Shown: positions 1 to 7,312 of the stretch, in pieces | Layout: every line of letters starts with the position of its first letter | Numbering within the stretch: position 1 is the first letter of the stretch | NCBI GenBank assembly: GCA_022508485.1 | Contig: JAFLVD010000009.1 | Location: 2,771 to 66,770, forward strand | Source of the DNA: Clostridiales bacterium | GTDB lineage: Bacteria; Bacillota; Clostridia; Christensenellales; Pumilibacteraceae | Reading direction: 5' to 3' | DNA: 64,000 nucleotides | The notes under the pieces: model-generated | Told to the model about the DNA's origin: nothing | The model's input: the letters and a program-made list of their open reading frames with translations, nothing else | Database searches by the model: none | Program-made: the position numbers and the translations under genes

Positions 1-3
1 CTT

Positions 4-56
4 TGCGGCGGTTCGCCTGGACCCCTCGACGTTGCTCGGGGTGATGCGCGGCGTGT
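4..56. repeat. Partial copy of MITE-like intergenic repeat
   Basis: This stretch matches, in inverted orientation, the left arm of the element at 37003-37143, with only a few differences. Both contain ACCCCTCG, a CTCGGGGTGATG block and a CGGCGTG end. Only one arm is visible here, so the element is either solo or cut by the window edge. Confidence 0.7.
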
Positions 57-85
57 AAACAAGACCCCACTGCGCAAGAGTGGCT

Positions 86-215
86 GTAAATAAGTAATAA
101 GTAACAGTGAATAGCGAAAAAGTAACTGCTTTGCAGCATTTCGATTATTCATTATTCATTTTTATCTCTTATCTCTTATCTTTTATCTCTTATCTTTGCC
201 TCCGCATGCGGCGCT
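86..215. repeat. Intergenic repeat island, one arm of a 50-bp inverted repeat
   Basis: Positions 109-158 are the reverse complement of 5717-5766 with one mismatch in 50. The rest is a low-complexity run of ATCTCTTAT units ending in a GCATGCGGCGC hairpin-like motif. Related ATCTCTTAT runs occur at 17487-17530 and 5697-5712. It is non-coding. Confidence 0.8.
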
Positions 216-221
216 TCATTA

Positions 222-256
222 TAAAAAATTCCCACGGCCGGACCGTGGGAAAATTT
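222..256 (-). terminator. Rho-independent terminator of tex
   Basis: On the minus strand a 9-bp stem TTCCCACGG/CCGTGGGAA with a 5-nt loop is followed by TTTTTTAT. It lies immediately after the tex stop codon. Confidence 0.85.
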
Positions 257-2794
257 TTATTTTTTATTAAACTTATTCATAAGCGCGGCGAGCTTTTCCT
301 CGACGGTGGCGCCGGTCGAGTAGTTTTCTCTTTCCACGCGCTCGTGGTAGCCGCTACCGCGCGCGCCGTTACGGTCGCGGTCGTACGGCTTACGCGGCGG
401 ACGGCCGTCCTGCGGTCTTTCCTTTCTTTCGTACTTTTGCCCTTCCTCGTGCGCCGCCAAAGCCGCCGCCTGTCGCGCCTCGCGGTTGGCTTGGCGTTTT
501 AGGTATTCCTCGTGCCGTTTTTCGCGCTCTTCCTTGCGTTTTAGGTATTCCTCGTGCTTGGCGTCGCGTTCGGCTTTTCTCTGCTCGGCGCGCTCTTGCT
601 TTTGCTTTTCGTAATCCGCCTTCTTTTGCTCGCGAAGCGCCGGGTCTATCATGGTAAGCGCGATGCGGTGCTTTTCCTTGTCGACCGAAAGCACCCACAC
701 GTTAACCTTGTCGCCCACTTTGAGAACGTCGGACGGGTGGTGAATAAAGCTGTCCGAAATTTCCGAGATGTGCAAAAGTCCGTCCTGGTGTACCGAAATA
801 TCCACAAACGCGCCGAAGTCGGTAACGTTTCTGACGACGCCGCTTAGCTGCATGCCGTCGGTGAGATCGTTCATATCCATAAGGTCGGAACGAAGTACGG
901 GCGGAGGCAGGCTGTCGCGAACGTCTCTGCCCGGCTTAGTAAGCTCGCTCGCAATGTCTAAAAGCGTGGGAACGCCTACGCCTATCTCGGCGGCGACCGC
1001 TTCCTCGCCTGCTTCCTTTATTCTGTCCGCAAGGCTGCCGAGCTTGTTGTTTTTTACGTCGTCCGCACTGTACCCGAACTTGTCGAGAAGCTTTTGCGCC
1101 GCTTCGTACGACTCGGGGTGAACGGCGGTGTTGTCGAGTACGCTCTCGCCGTCGCGTATACGCAAGAAGCCCGCGCACTGCTCGAACGCCTTAGCGCCGA
1201 GCTTGGGCACCTTTAACAATTCCGCTCTCGAAGTAAACGGCTTGTGCGAGCGGTATTCCACGATATTCTTCGCCGTGCCGATATTAAGTCCCGACACGTA
1301 GGACAGCAGCGAGTACGACGCTGTGTTAAGGTCGACGCCGACGCTGTTAACGCAGTCCTCGACCGCGGCGGTAAGCGACGACACGAGCCGTTTTTGCGGC
1401 ATGTCGTGCTGGTACTGCCCGACGCCGAGCGAGCGCACGTCCACCTTGATAAGCTCGGCGAGAGGGTCGAGAAGGCGGCGCGCAATAGAAATTGCGCTTC
1501 GTATCGTAAGGTCGAGATCGGGAAATTCCTCTACGGCGATTTTGTCCGCGCTGTACACGGACGCGCCGGCCTCGGACACAATCGCGTATGTTACCGGACG
1601 GTCAAGCTCTTTAAGCAGGTCGGCGACGAAGATTTCCGTTTCCTTAGACGCGGTGCCGTTGCCGATAGCGATACAGTCGACGGCGTGCTTTTCGATTAGC
1701 GGTTTTAATATCGCTTTGGCTTCCTCAATCTTCTTTTGCGGCGGAGTCGGGTGAATAACCGCCTTGTCGAGGAACTTGCCGCTCGCGTCGATAACCGCGA
1801 CCTTGCAGCCCGTTCTGTACGCAGGGTCGATACCGAGTATTACCTTGCCCCTTAAAGGCGGCTGTAAAAGAAGCGGTTTAAGATTGCGCTCGAACGTTTT
1901 AATCGCCTGCTCGGAAGCGCGAGTAAAAAGCTCTTTTCTTACTTCGCTCTCGATCGACGAGGAAAGAAGTCTGTCGTAGCTGTCCTCGATAGTTCTGTCT
2001 ATAAGCTTATCGAACGCCGAGCTTTTCTTTTTGGCGTCCGTTATTATCTTTATGCACTTGTCGCGGTCTACGGCTACGCTGACTTTAAGGCAGCCCTCTT
2101 TTTCGCCGCGAGTTACCGCAAGCACGCGGTGGCTGGGAACGGTGGAAGCCGCCTCGTTGAATTTAAAATACGTTTCGTAAATCTTTTTCTTTTCGGCGTC
2201 CTCGCACTTTTCGTCCGGGACCGCCACAAGCCTGCCGGCGGAAAATGCGTTTTCTCTCAGCGCACCGCGAATATCCTTGTCGTCCGAAATGCGCTCGGCT
2301 ATAATATCGCACGCGCCGTCGATTGCCGCTTTGGCATCCTCGACGCCCTTTTCCGCGTCGATGTACGGCGCGGTAAGCTCGGTCTCGTCGTAAGACGTAA
2401 GCTCTTGCGCCTCGATGATATCCGCAAGCGGTTCGAGACCCTTTGCGATAGCGACGGAAGCGCGCGTGTTCTTTTTTTGTTTATACGGACGGTAAACGTC
2501 CTCCGCCTCGGTAAGAGTTTTTGCGTTTTCGAGCGAGACGGCAAGCTCGTCCGTCCATTTACCCTGCTTCTCGATAGACGCTTGAATTTCCGCTTTGCGT
2601 TCCGCAAGGTTTTTAAGATACTCGTATCTGTCCGCGATTTCGCGAATCGTCTGGTCGTCCGTAGAGCCGTGCATTTCCTTGCGGTAGCGCGCTATAAACG
2701 GAACGGTGTCGCCCTGGTCGAGCATTCCAACAATGTTGGAAACGTGGTCTTCCCTGATGCCGAACTCTTCGGCAAGTTGTTTTTTGATGTCCAT
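257..2794 (-). CDS. tex: Tex-family RNA-binding transcription accessory protein
   Basis: The 845-residue protein matches Tex along its full length. It has an N-terminal helical region with the FIARYRKE motif near residue 40 and a central YqgF-like RNase H fold around LGIDPAYRTGCK near residue 320. A helix-hairpin-helix segment follows near residue 490 (SVGVDLNTAS), and an S1 RNA-binding domain lies near residues 640-710 (GVVRNVTDFGAFVD). The final 130 residues are a highly charged Arg/Lys/Glu tail, longer than in many homologues. Tex proteins bind nucleic acid and act around transcribing RNA polymerase; the exact role here is unknown. I chose ATG 2794 rather than the in-frame start at 2821 because AGAGG lies 5 nt upstream of it. 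It has its own promoter and terminator, so it is probably monocistronic. Confidence 0.95.
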   Translation of the reverse strand: MDIKKQLAEEFGIREDHVSNIVGMLDQGDTVPFIARYRKEMHGSTDDQTIREIADRYEYLKNLAERKAEIQASIEKQGKWTDELAVSLENAKTLTEAEDVYRPYKQKKNTRASVAIAKGLEPLADIIEAQELTSYDETELTAPYIDAEKGVEDAKAAIDGACDIIAERISDDKDIRGALRENAFSAGRLVAVPDEKCEDAEKKKIYETYFKFNEAASTVPSHRVLAVTRGEKEGCLKVSVAVDRDKCIKIITDAKKKSSAFDKLIDRTIEDSYDRLLSSSIESEVRKELFTRASEQAIKTFERNLKPLLLQPPLRGKVILGIDPAYRTGCKVAVIDASGKFLDKAVIHPTPPQKKIEEAKAILKPLIEKHAVDCIAIGNGTASKETEIFVADLLKELDRPVTYAIVSEAGASVYSADKIAVEEFPDLDLTIRSAISIARRLLDPLAELIKVDVRSLGVGQYQHDMPQKRLVSSLTAAVEDCVNSVGVDLNTASYSLLSYVSGLNIGTAKNIVEYRSHKPFTSRAELLKVPKLGAKAFEQCAGFLRIRDGESVLDNTAVHPESYEAAQKLLDKFGYSADDVKNNKLGSLADRIKEAGEEAVAAEIGVGVPTLLDIASELTKPGRDVRDSLPPPVLRSDLMDMNDLTDGMQLSGVVRNVTDFGAFVDISVHQDGLLHISEISDSFIHHPSDVLKVGDKVNVWVLSVDKEKHRIALTMIDPALREQKKADYEKQKQERAEQRKAERDAKHEEYLKRKEEREKRHEEYLKRQANREARQAAALAAHEEGQKYERKERPQDGRPPRKPYDRDRNGARGSGYHERVERENYSTGATVEEKLAALMNKFNKK

Positions 2795-2836
2795 AAAAGC
2801 CTCTGTATCATTTTGCCGCAAAATCGCAGCAAAAAT

Positions 2837-2865
2837 ATTTTACAATATCCGCGCCGTAAAATCAA
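2837..2865 (-). promoter_or_regulatory. Sigma-A promoter of tex
   Basis: TTGATT (2865-2860), 17-bp spacer, TAAAAT (2842-2837) on the minus strand, about 40 nt upstream of the chosen tex start. Confidence 0.7.
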
Positions 2866-2907
2866 TCCTTTTTGCTAATTTTAATGTACTTTTTTATATG
2901 CATGCCG

Positions 2908-2916
2908 CATACCGTA
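2908..2916 (+). promoter_or_regulatory. Possible sporulation-sigma -10 element before yabP
   Basis: CATACCGTA fits the CATANNNTA pattern of sigma-E/sigma-K -10 elements. It ends 5 nt before ATG 2922, so the transcript would have almost no leader. The -35 match is weak (AC at 2888). It is a short motif and could be chance. Confidence 0.35.
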
Positions 2917-2921
2917 ATTAT

Positions 2922-3206
2922 ATGAAAGAATTTCAAAATCCCGTCTCGACCGAAATACAAAAATCCCACCGCTTCGACATGACCGACCGCAAAAAAGCGT
3001 CTCTGACCGGCGTAAAATCGGTGGACGGCGCCACGTCGTCCGAGCTTACCGTTACAACCGTACTCGGCAAGCTCGAAGTTAAAGGCAGCGAGCTTAAAAT
3101 CGTCAAGTTCGACGAGGTTGACGGCAACCTCACCTTTACCGGCAATATCGACTCGGTTAAGTACGCCGCGCCCAAGCAGTCGTTTATCAAACGGTTATTC
3201 AAGTGA
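2922..3206 (+). CDS. yabP: Sporulation protein YabP
   Basis: This 94-residue protein has the YabP/YqfC-family layout: an N-terminal KSHRFDMTDRK segment, then a short beta-rich domain with SVDGATSSELTVTTVLGKLEVKG and ending FIKRLFK. YabP is a mother-cell sporulation protein needed for normal spore cortex formation in Bacillus. An in-frame ATG at 2898 would add eight residues; neither start has a recognisable Shine-Dalgarno sequence. The stop overlaps the GTG start of yabQ (AAGTGA), so the two genes are translationally coupled, as in Bacillus. The divergent neighbour is tex. Identification is by sequence pattern and by the adjacent yabQ. Confidence 0.85.
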   Translation: MKEFQNPVSTEIQKSHRFDMTDRKKASLTGVKSVDGATSSELTVTTVLGKLEVKGSELKIVKFDEVDGNLTFTGNIDSVKYAAPKQSFIKRLFK

Positions 3207-3481
3207 TAGAACTGTATTCGTTTCTGTTCTGTCTGGGGCTGGGCATTGCCGCGCGACCGCTGTTTATTGCGGTAAGCCTGCTCGCAAAGCGAACAAACCT
3301 TATCCCGGTAACCGTCGTCCTCGACTTTTTGTTTGCTTGCACGGTGGGCGGCGCGTTTATCGCGTACGTCATTCTATCGGGCGCGGTGCTCGCCCCGTAC
3401 ATGTTTGCCGCGCTGTTTTCGGGCTACCTTATAACATACCGATTAACGAAAAAAACCCCGAACAAAAAACCTCGCGAGTAG
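3203..3481 (+). CDS. yabQ: Spore cortex biosynthesis protein YabQ (short)
   Basis: The 92-residue protein consists mainly of three hydrophobic segments (residues about 3-26, 34-61 and 63-78) with a Lys-rich end, as expected for YabQ, a membrane protein of spore cortex synthesis. It is shorter than many homologues, which carry a further C-terminal part. It starts with GTG inside the yabP stop region, with translational coupling. Its TAG stop codon lies within the terminator hairpin. The assignment rests on the yabP-yabQ pairing as much as on sequence. Confidence 0.8.
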   Translation: MIELYSFLFCLGLGIAARPLFIAVSLLAKRTNLIPVTVVLDFLFACTVGGAFIAYVILSGAVLAPYMFAALFSGYLITYRLTKKTPNKKPRE

Positions 3482-3502
3482 CGAGGTTTTGCTTTTTTTT
3501 AT
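3464..3502. terminator. Bidirectional terminator between yabQ and the 3.5-kb gene
   Basis: AACCTCGC/GCGAGGTT stem with T-runs on the plus side and A-runs on the other, between converging genes. The yabQ stop codon sits in the loop. Confidence 0.85.
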
Positions 3503-4095
3503 TTTTCTTCCGCAGGGATACGCTCGGCGGTTCTTAGTACCTTGACGGCGATAGTTCTCGACCAGATTTGCGTGCCGAGAGACGCGAGCGCCAAAAACAT
3601 TCCCACAAGCCCCAGCCCGTCGAAAGCCATGCAAACAAACGAAAGCTTCATTACGAACATGACCAAAAGCAATGCGACAAACAATTCCTCGGGGATATAC
3701 GCAAAAAACTTAAATCCGTTTTTGGGCGCGCGCTCGACGGGGATTCGCTTAATAAGCTTATTGCGCGTAAAGTTCATAACTATTGTGTAAATCGCCACAA
3801 CCGGCGTAATAAAGAACAGAAATGTGTAAGAGTACGCATACGACGGATAGTTTTTCAGCAGAAAGCCGCTCTCCGTTTCGGTGAGCATGAACACCGCCAC
3901 AAGCTGAAGCATAAACGCGATAATGCTCAGCAGCGCGCGCGTAAACGATAACCGCGTCAAGTCTTCGTCGGCTTGCTGTAAATACCAGTACGCGCCCGAA
4001 TACTTTTGCTTTTTTTGCTTTTTCGGTCGGTCATGGGTAGTCGGCTCGGGATTTTCGGTTTCCGTTTCGACGTTTTTTTCGTTTTCGTTATTCAT
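3499..4095 (-). CDS. Membrane protein of unknown function
   Basis: The 198-residue product has a charged, low-complexity N-terminus rich in Asn, Glu and Lys (residues 1-35). Four hydrophobic segments follow, near residues 55-75, 88-110, 135-155 and 158-178. No family is recognised. The start is ATG 4095, which overlaps the end of the upstream Sel1-like gene by 8 nt; the longer reading frame to 4254 would duplicate that gene's coding space. It is the last gene of a three-gene operon (4503-5618, 4088-4510, this gene) in which every junction overlaps, which suggests coordinated translation. Confidence 0.75.
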   Translation of the reverse strand: MNNENEKNVETETENPEPTTHDRPKKQKKQKYSGAYWYLQQADEDLTRLSFTRALLSIIAFMLQLVAVFMLTETESGFLLKNYPSYAYSYTFLFFITPVVAIYTIVMNFTRNKLIKRIPVERAPKNGFKFFAYIPEELFVALLLVMFVMKLSFVCMAFDGLGLVGMFLALASLGTQIWSRTIAVKVLRTAERIPAEEK

Positions 4096-4510
4096 CTTTA
4101 ACGCGCAAACTCCAATACTCGTACTGAACCTCGTTTCGGTGCGCCTTGTAGTAATCGGCAAGCGCCTCGGCCGCCGAAATTTCGCCCATTTCGGCAAGCT
4201 CTTCAAGCTCGACAAGCCCCGTCGGCTCGTCTTTGGACAGGTGAATAAGCGCAAGCTTTACGGCGCAGACCGCGACTCCGGCCTTTATCCCTATTCGGTA
4301 ATAACGCTCGGCGTCGTCCGGCTTTTCTTCCTGCGCGCACCTGTCGCCCAAATACATAGCCGCGTCCGGCTGATTAAGCTGTGCCGCAAGCACGGCGAAT
4401 TTATACGCCTCGTCGGGACTGTCCGCCTCGATAAGCCGCGAATATTCCCACAGCGCGGCAGGCTCGTTACCCTGCACTCGGCGCAAAAGCTCTTCCGAAA
4501 TATCAGGCAT
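4088..4510 (-). CDS. Sel1/TPR-like repeat protein
   Basis: The 140-residue protein is all-helical, with two to three degenerate Sel1/TPR-type repeats. The segments AYKFAVLAAQLNQPDAAMYLGD and DAERYYRIGIKAGVAVCAVKLA show the alternating Ala/Leu/Tyr/Gly pattern. Such proteins mediate protein contacts. The start ATG 4510 overlaps the stop of the upstream gene by 8 nt, and its own stop overlaps the next gene. No signal peptide is seen, so it is probably cytoplasmic. The specific function is unknown. Confidence 0.7.
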   Translation of the reverse strand: MPDISEELLRRVQGNEPAALWEYSRLIEADSPDEAYKFAVLAAQLNQPDAAMYLGDRCAQEEKPDDAERYYRIGIKAGVAVCAVKLALIHLSKDEPTGLVELEELAEMGEISAAEALADYYKAHRNEVQYEYWSLRVKDE

Positions 4511-5618
4511 CGGTCTTTGCCGTCGCAAGCGCCTTAACCGCCGCCTCGTCGCACGACGCCGCCGCGGAAAGGATAGCCTTATACGATTTGGCAAGTTCGG
4601 CGGCAAGAACCGCACCGGCTTTTACGCCGTGCTTTACTCCGCCGATAGCCGAGTAAATCGCCTTAAACGGGAAAAGATCGGTGGACAGCGCCGTGCCTTT
4701 TTCGAGCACGGAAAGAAGCGCGTCCAACCTTACCGTTCCGTACACGCCGCACGCCGAAAGAGGCGTGGAGTGAGCGAACACGTCCGTTTTTTCGGTGGGT
4801 CCTACGAACACGAGATAAAACTTTGTCCATTGTCCGGCCTCGCACGCAACAACGCACGGGATGCCGCCGTCCGCCGCCGCTTTAATCAGCTTAGCCGCCT
4901 CGCGGATTGTCGAGTTTTTGGGGCCGGTAACCGAAAGCGCCGGAACCGGATAATCGAGAAGCGCAACCTTAACGGCGCCGCCGTCGAGCTGCGCCTTTAC
5001 CGCCGCCGTCGAAAGTGCCGTTTCTCCGCAGCATGTGTAGTAATCGCCGTCGCCCGACGAATGGGCTATTGTCATTTTGTACGCTTCCGCAAAAGCCGCC
5101 ATGCGCGAGGCGACGTCCTCTGACATAAAGTCCTTGCATTCGAGCTTACCGACGCACGCGCCTGTCGAAAGCGGCGTGTATTTAAGATGATCGCCGCCGA
5201 CGGGGATTGCAACCGAGTGCGCGCCGTCGCCGCCTGCCTCGTAGTGCGTGTAGCCGTTATCGGTGCCCGAGGCGGAATTTGTTACGCCGCCAACCTGCGC
5301 ATAAAGGTCGAAAATAAACTCGAACGCTTTTTTGGGGTTGCGCGAGAACTGGTCGTTAAAGTAGTAGTTTACCGTATGCGGCAGAGGAAGAAGTATATCC
5401 GTAACCGCCGCCTTGTCGACCGACGTAAGGCTTAAAAGCTCGTCGATAAGCTCGGCGTAGGTTGCGTCGCCGTAGTCCGCTTCGGAAAGCTCGGGCTTAG
5501 CGCCGACAAGCGTCGCAAGCTTGTTAAGGGTATAAACCGCGTCGAGCGAGTCGAGCATAAGGTTATCCTCGGCAAACGCGATAAGCTTATTTAAAACATT
5601 GTTAATATTCGCTTTCAT
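4503..5618 (-). CDS. Uncharacterised protein with GalT class II-like N-terminus
   Basis: This is a 371-residue protein I do not recognise as a whole. The first 120 residues resemble class II galactose-1-phosphate uridylyltransferases in spacing and pattern: a helical NVLNKLIAFAEDNLML start, YTLNKLATLVG, and a later VNYYFNDQFSRNPKKAFEFIFDLY block. The UTP-hexose catalytic regions are not visible. Instead there are Gly/Ala-rich segments such as HYEAGGDGAHSVAIP, a YTCCGE motif and a region rich in alternating Val/Ala. Two TATAAT-like hexamers (5651-5646, 5635-5630) and a GGAGGA Shine-Dalgarno sequence precede the start. It leads the operon with the Sel1-like and membrane genes. It may be a non-catalytic relative of GalT. 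Confidence 0.7.
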   Translation of the reverse strand: MKANINNVLNKLIAFAEDNLMLDSLDAVYTLNKLATLVGAKPELSEADYGDATYAELIDELLSLTSVDKAAVTDILLPLPHTVNYYFNDQFSRNPKKAFEFIFDLYAQVGGVTNSASGTDNGYTHYEAGGDGAHSVAIPVGGDHLKYTPLSTGACVGKLECKDFMSEDVASRMAAFAEAYKMTIAHSSGDGDYYTCCGETALSTAAVKAQLDGGAVKVALLDYPVPALSVTGPKNSTIREAAKLIKAAADGGIPCVVACEAGQWTKFYLVFVGPTEKTDVFAHSTPLSACGVYGTVRLDALLSVLEKGTALSTDLFPFKAIYSAIGGVKHGVKAGAVLAAELAKSYKAILSAAASCDEAAVKALATAKTDA

Positions 5619-5689
5619 TGTGTCCTCCGATTATATCTTTTTCGTATTATAGAATACCATATTGCCGCTTAAAATGCAAGTAAGTAAGC

Positions 5690-5822
5690 GCCACTATAAA
5701 AGATAAGAGATAAAATTGAATAATGAATAATCGAAATGCCGCAAAGCAGTTACTTTTTCGCTATTCCACTATTCACTCTTCACTATTACCTATTCACTCG
5801 CCACGAAGCGGCGTCGGGGCGG
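5690..5822. repeat. Intergenic repeat island, other arm of the 50-bp inverted repeat
   Basis: Positions 5717-5766 match the reverse complement of 109-158 at 49 of 50 bases. They are followed by CACTATTACCTATTCACTCG and CCACGAAGCGGCG, units found again twice near 37306-37417. The whole gene-free interval 5619-5938 holds the promoter region of the minus-strand operon, this repeat and a 0A-box-like pair. Confidence 0.8.
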
Positions 5823-5881
5823 CTATGTTTCGTTTTATGTCGTTTTTTACGCGCTTTCCAAAAAAACAAAATATTATTCCC

Positions 5882-5898
5882 TGTCGAAAAAAGTCGAA
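5882..5898 (+). promoter_or_regulatory. Tandem 0A-box-like sites
   Basis: TGTCGAA (5882-5888) and AGTCGAA (5892-5898) have starts 10 bp apart, matching or nearly matching the Spo0A box TGTCGAA in direct tandem. They lie about 40 bp upstream of a gene whose product resembles the Spo0A DNA-binding domain. GTCGAA is a common string in this genome, so chance is possible. Confidence 0.4.
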
Positions 5899-5903
5899 CG
5901 GAT

Positions 5904-5932
5904 TTGCTTATATCCGAAACGTGTGGTAAAAC
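5904..5932 (+). promoter_or_regulatory. Weak sigma-A-like promoter
   Basis: TTGCTT, 17-bp spacer, TAAAAC, ending 6 nt before ATG 5939. Each hexamer matches the consensus at four of six positions. Confidence 0.3.
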
Positions 5933-5938
5933 GGAGAT

Positions 5939-6319
5939 ATGCCCGACTTAGGATTTTTATATTCGGATATAGTATGCGACGCGGAGTTTAGACTGACCGC
6001 CGGACTGCTGGTCGCAAAAAGCGGCGCGCGCCCCGACCTAAAAGGGTACGCGCACTTAATCGACGCGGTTATTCTGTACGGATCGGGTGTGGCGCAGTCG
6101 TTTTGCGAAATATACCGAATAATAGGCGAACTGCACCGCAAGAAAACAAAGACGGTAATGCGCGAAATGAGCTATTGCGTAGCTCAATCGCCGGCAATGC
6201 CGCAAATGCTTACCGCGCTTACGGGCGTGCCCGTTCGCCTTTCCGATATTCACTTGGGGCTTGTAATATCCTGTCTCGGGGAAATATTCAAGCGCCCTCA
6301 TTCGTCGCTGTACGACTGA
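5939..6319 (+). CDS. Spo0A C-terminal-domain-like protein (no receiver domain)
   Basis: The 126-residue product resembles the Spo0A effector (sporulation initiation factor C-terminal) domain. The segment LKGYAHLIDAVIL mirrors the GYxYLxxAI motif of Spo0A, and it is followed by helices ending in MREMSYCVAQ where Spo0A has its recognition-helix region. There is no N-terminal phosphoacceptor receiver domain, so it would be a stand-alone DNA-binding-type domain. A GGAG lies just before the ATG. The gene is alone, facing the ybjN/luxS operon tail-to-tail at 6322. Whether it binds 0A boxes, for example those at 5882-5898, is inference. It could be a divergent paralogue or a remnant. Confidence 0.6.
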   Translation: MPDLGFLYSDIVCDAEFRLTAGLLVAKSGARPDLKGYAHLIDAVILYGSGVAQSFCEIYRIIGELHRKKTKTVMREMSYCVAQSPAMPQMLTALTGVPVRLSDIHLGLVISCLGEIFKRPHSSLYD

Positions 6320-6321
6320 AC

Positions 6322-6813
6322 CTATTTAATTTCCGAAATTTTTTCGATAAATTCCGCGCCGTCGATTTTTCCATCGCTCACGAGCTTGAACTTATCCAAA
6401 AGCATATTGACTGCAAAAACGGAATAATTGAGTAAATACCTTAACGCCTCGACCGAAAGCACCGTCGTTTCGCGGAAAACAAGTGCCTGTCTATACGTGA
6501 GCGCGCCGCCTTTAAGTCTAAGGTCGAAATTGCCGTCTACGAGAAAGGCGTTGGCGGCGCACACCGCTTTTGCCCCTTCGACAAGCCGTTCGGCGCCGAA
6601 ACGTATCATCGGCTGCGTTTTTAAAAGGACGAGCTTTTTTTCCGCGTCCACGGCGACAGTAAAGCCGACGGGATCGCTGTCGCCGTCTGTTTTTACTGCG
6701 TACGTAACGGTTAGTTCGTCGTCGTTGCCGTTATAATCCCAGCCGTTTTTATCGAGCGCCTCGGTGAGTATTCTGTACACCGACCGCGCTTTTCTCATAT
6801 TAAGCTCTTCCAT
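6322..6813 (-). CDS. YbjN-domain-like protein (second of a tandem pair)
   Basis: The 163-residue protein has the pattern of YbjN / type III secretion chaperone-like proteins. It carries an N-terminal helix with ALDKNGWDYN, a central antiparallel beta region, and C-terminal helices (VLSVEALRYLLNYSVFAVN). It resembles the upstream neighbour in length, opening helix (L..NGW.Y) and order of elements, so the two look like an old tandem duplication. The start ATG 6813 has GAGGTG 3 nt upstream, and that sequence overlaps the end of the upstream gene. It is third in the luxS operon. YbjN-like proteins have no settled biochemical role. Confidence 0.65.
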   Translation of the reverse strand: MEELNMRKARSVYRILTEALDKNGWDYNGNDDELTVTYAVKTDGDSDPVGFTVAVDAEKKLVLLKTQPMIRFGAERLVEGAKAVCAANAFLVDGNFDLRLKGGALTYRQALVFRETTVLSVEALRYLLNYSVFAVNMLLDKFKLVSDGKIDGAEFIEKISEIK

Positions 6814-6815
6814 GT

Positions 6816-7292
6816 TCACCTCGTAAGCGCGGAAACCACTTGCTCTGCCGTCGCCGCGGATTCGCACATCGATTTTACCGTCGCCGCGGCGCTGTCCGCC
6901 GTCCCGAACGCGGCGGCGATAAGATAAAAATACACGTCCTTGTCGAGCGTGCTGTCGAGATAGCTTGTCGATATGCGGAACAAAATCCTGCCTGCCGGCT
7001 TATCAAGCTCGAAGCTGCCGTGAACAATCTCGCCGTTTATAAACGAGAGCGCGACGGCAAGCTGCCCTTCCTTATCCTCTGGCACAAGAAAAGGAAGCGT
7101 AACGAATACCGACACGATTTTAAGGTCGGGGTTTAGCTTTACGGTAATCGAAAACCGCATATCTTTGCCGTCCGACATAAAGCCGAGCGCATAGTTTTCC
7201 TTGTCCTTGTCGTATTCCCAGCCGCGCTCGTCGAGCGCCGCACAAATGCAGGCAAGCTCGCGCTGCGCCGCCTTTTTCGTATTTTTATCCAT
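6816..7292 (-). CDS. YbjN-domain-like protein (first of a tandem pair)
   Basis: The 158-residue protein opens with a helix containing ALDERGWEYDKDKENY. A beta-rich middle (FSITVKLNPDLKIVSVFVTLPF) and C-terminal helices ([23 protein letters not shown]) follow, as in the YbjN fold. GGAG lies 8 nt before ATG 7292. It begins 20 nt after the luxS stop with no terminator, so it is co-transcribed with luxS and with its paralogue at 6322-6813. No function can be assigned beyond fold resemblance. Confidence 0.65.
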   Translation of the reverse strand: MDKNTKKAAQRELACICAALDERGWEYDKDKENYALGFMSDGKDMRFSITVKLNPDLKIVSVFVTLPFLVPEDKEGQLAVALSFINGEIVHGSFELDKPAGRILFRISTSYLDSTLDKDVYFYLIAAAFGTADSAAATVKSMCESAATAEQVVSALTR

Positions 7293-7312
7293 TCGTTTTT
7301 CTCCGCATAATT

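Noticed and set aside
2792..2821. Longer tex start at 2821
   Set aside because: The extra nine residues are not typical of Tex, and the Shine-Dalgarno sequence is placed for ATG 2794.
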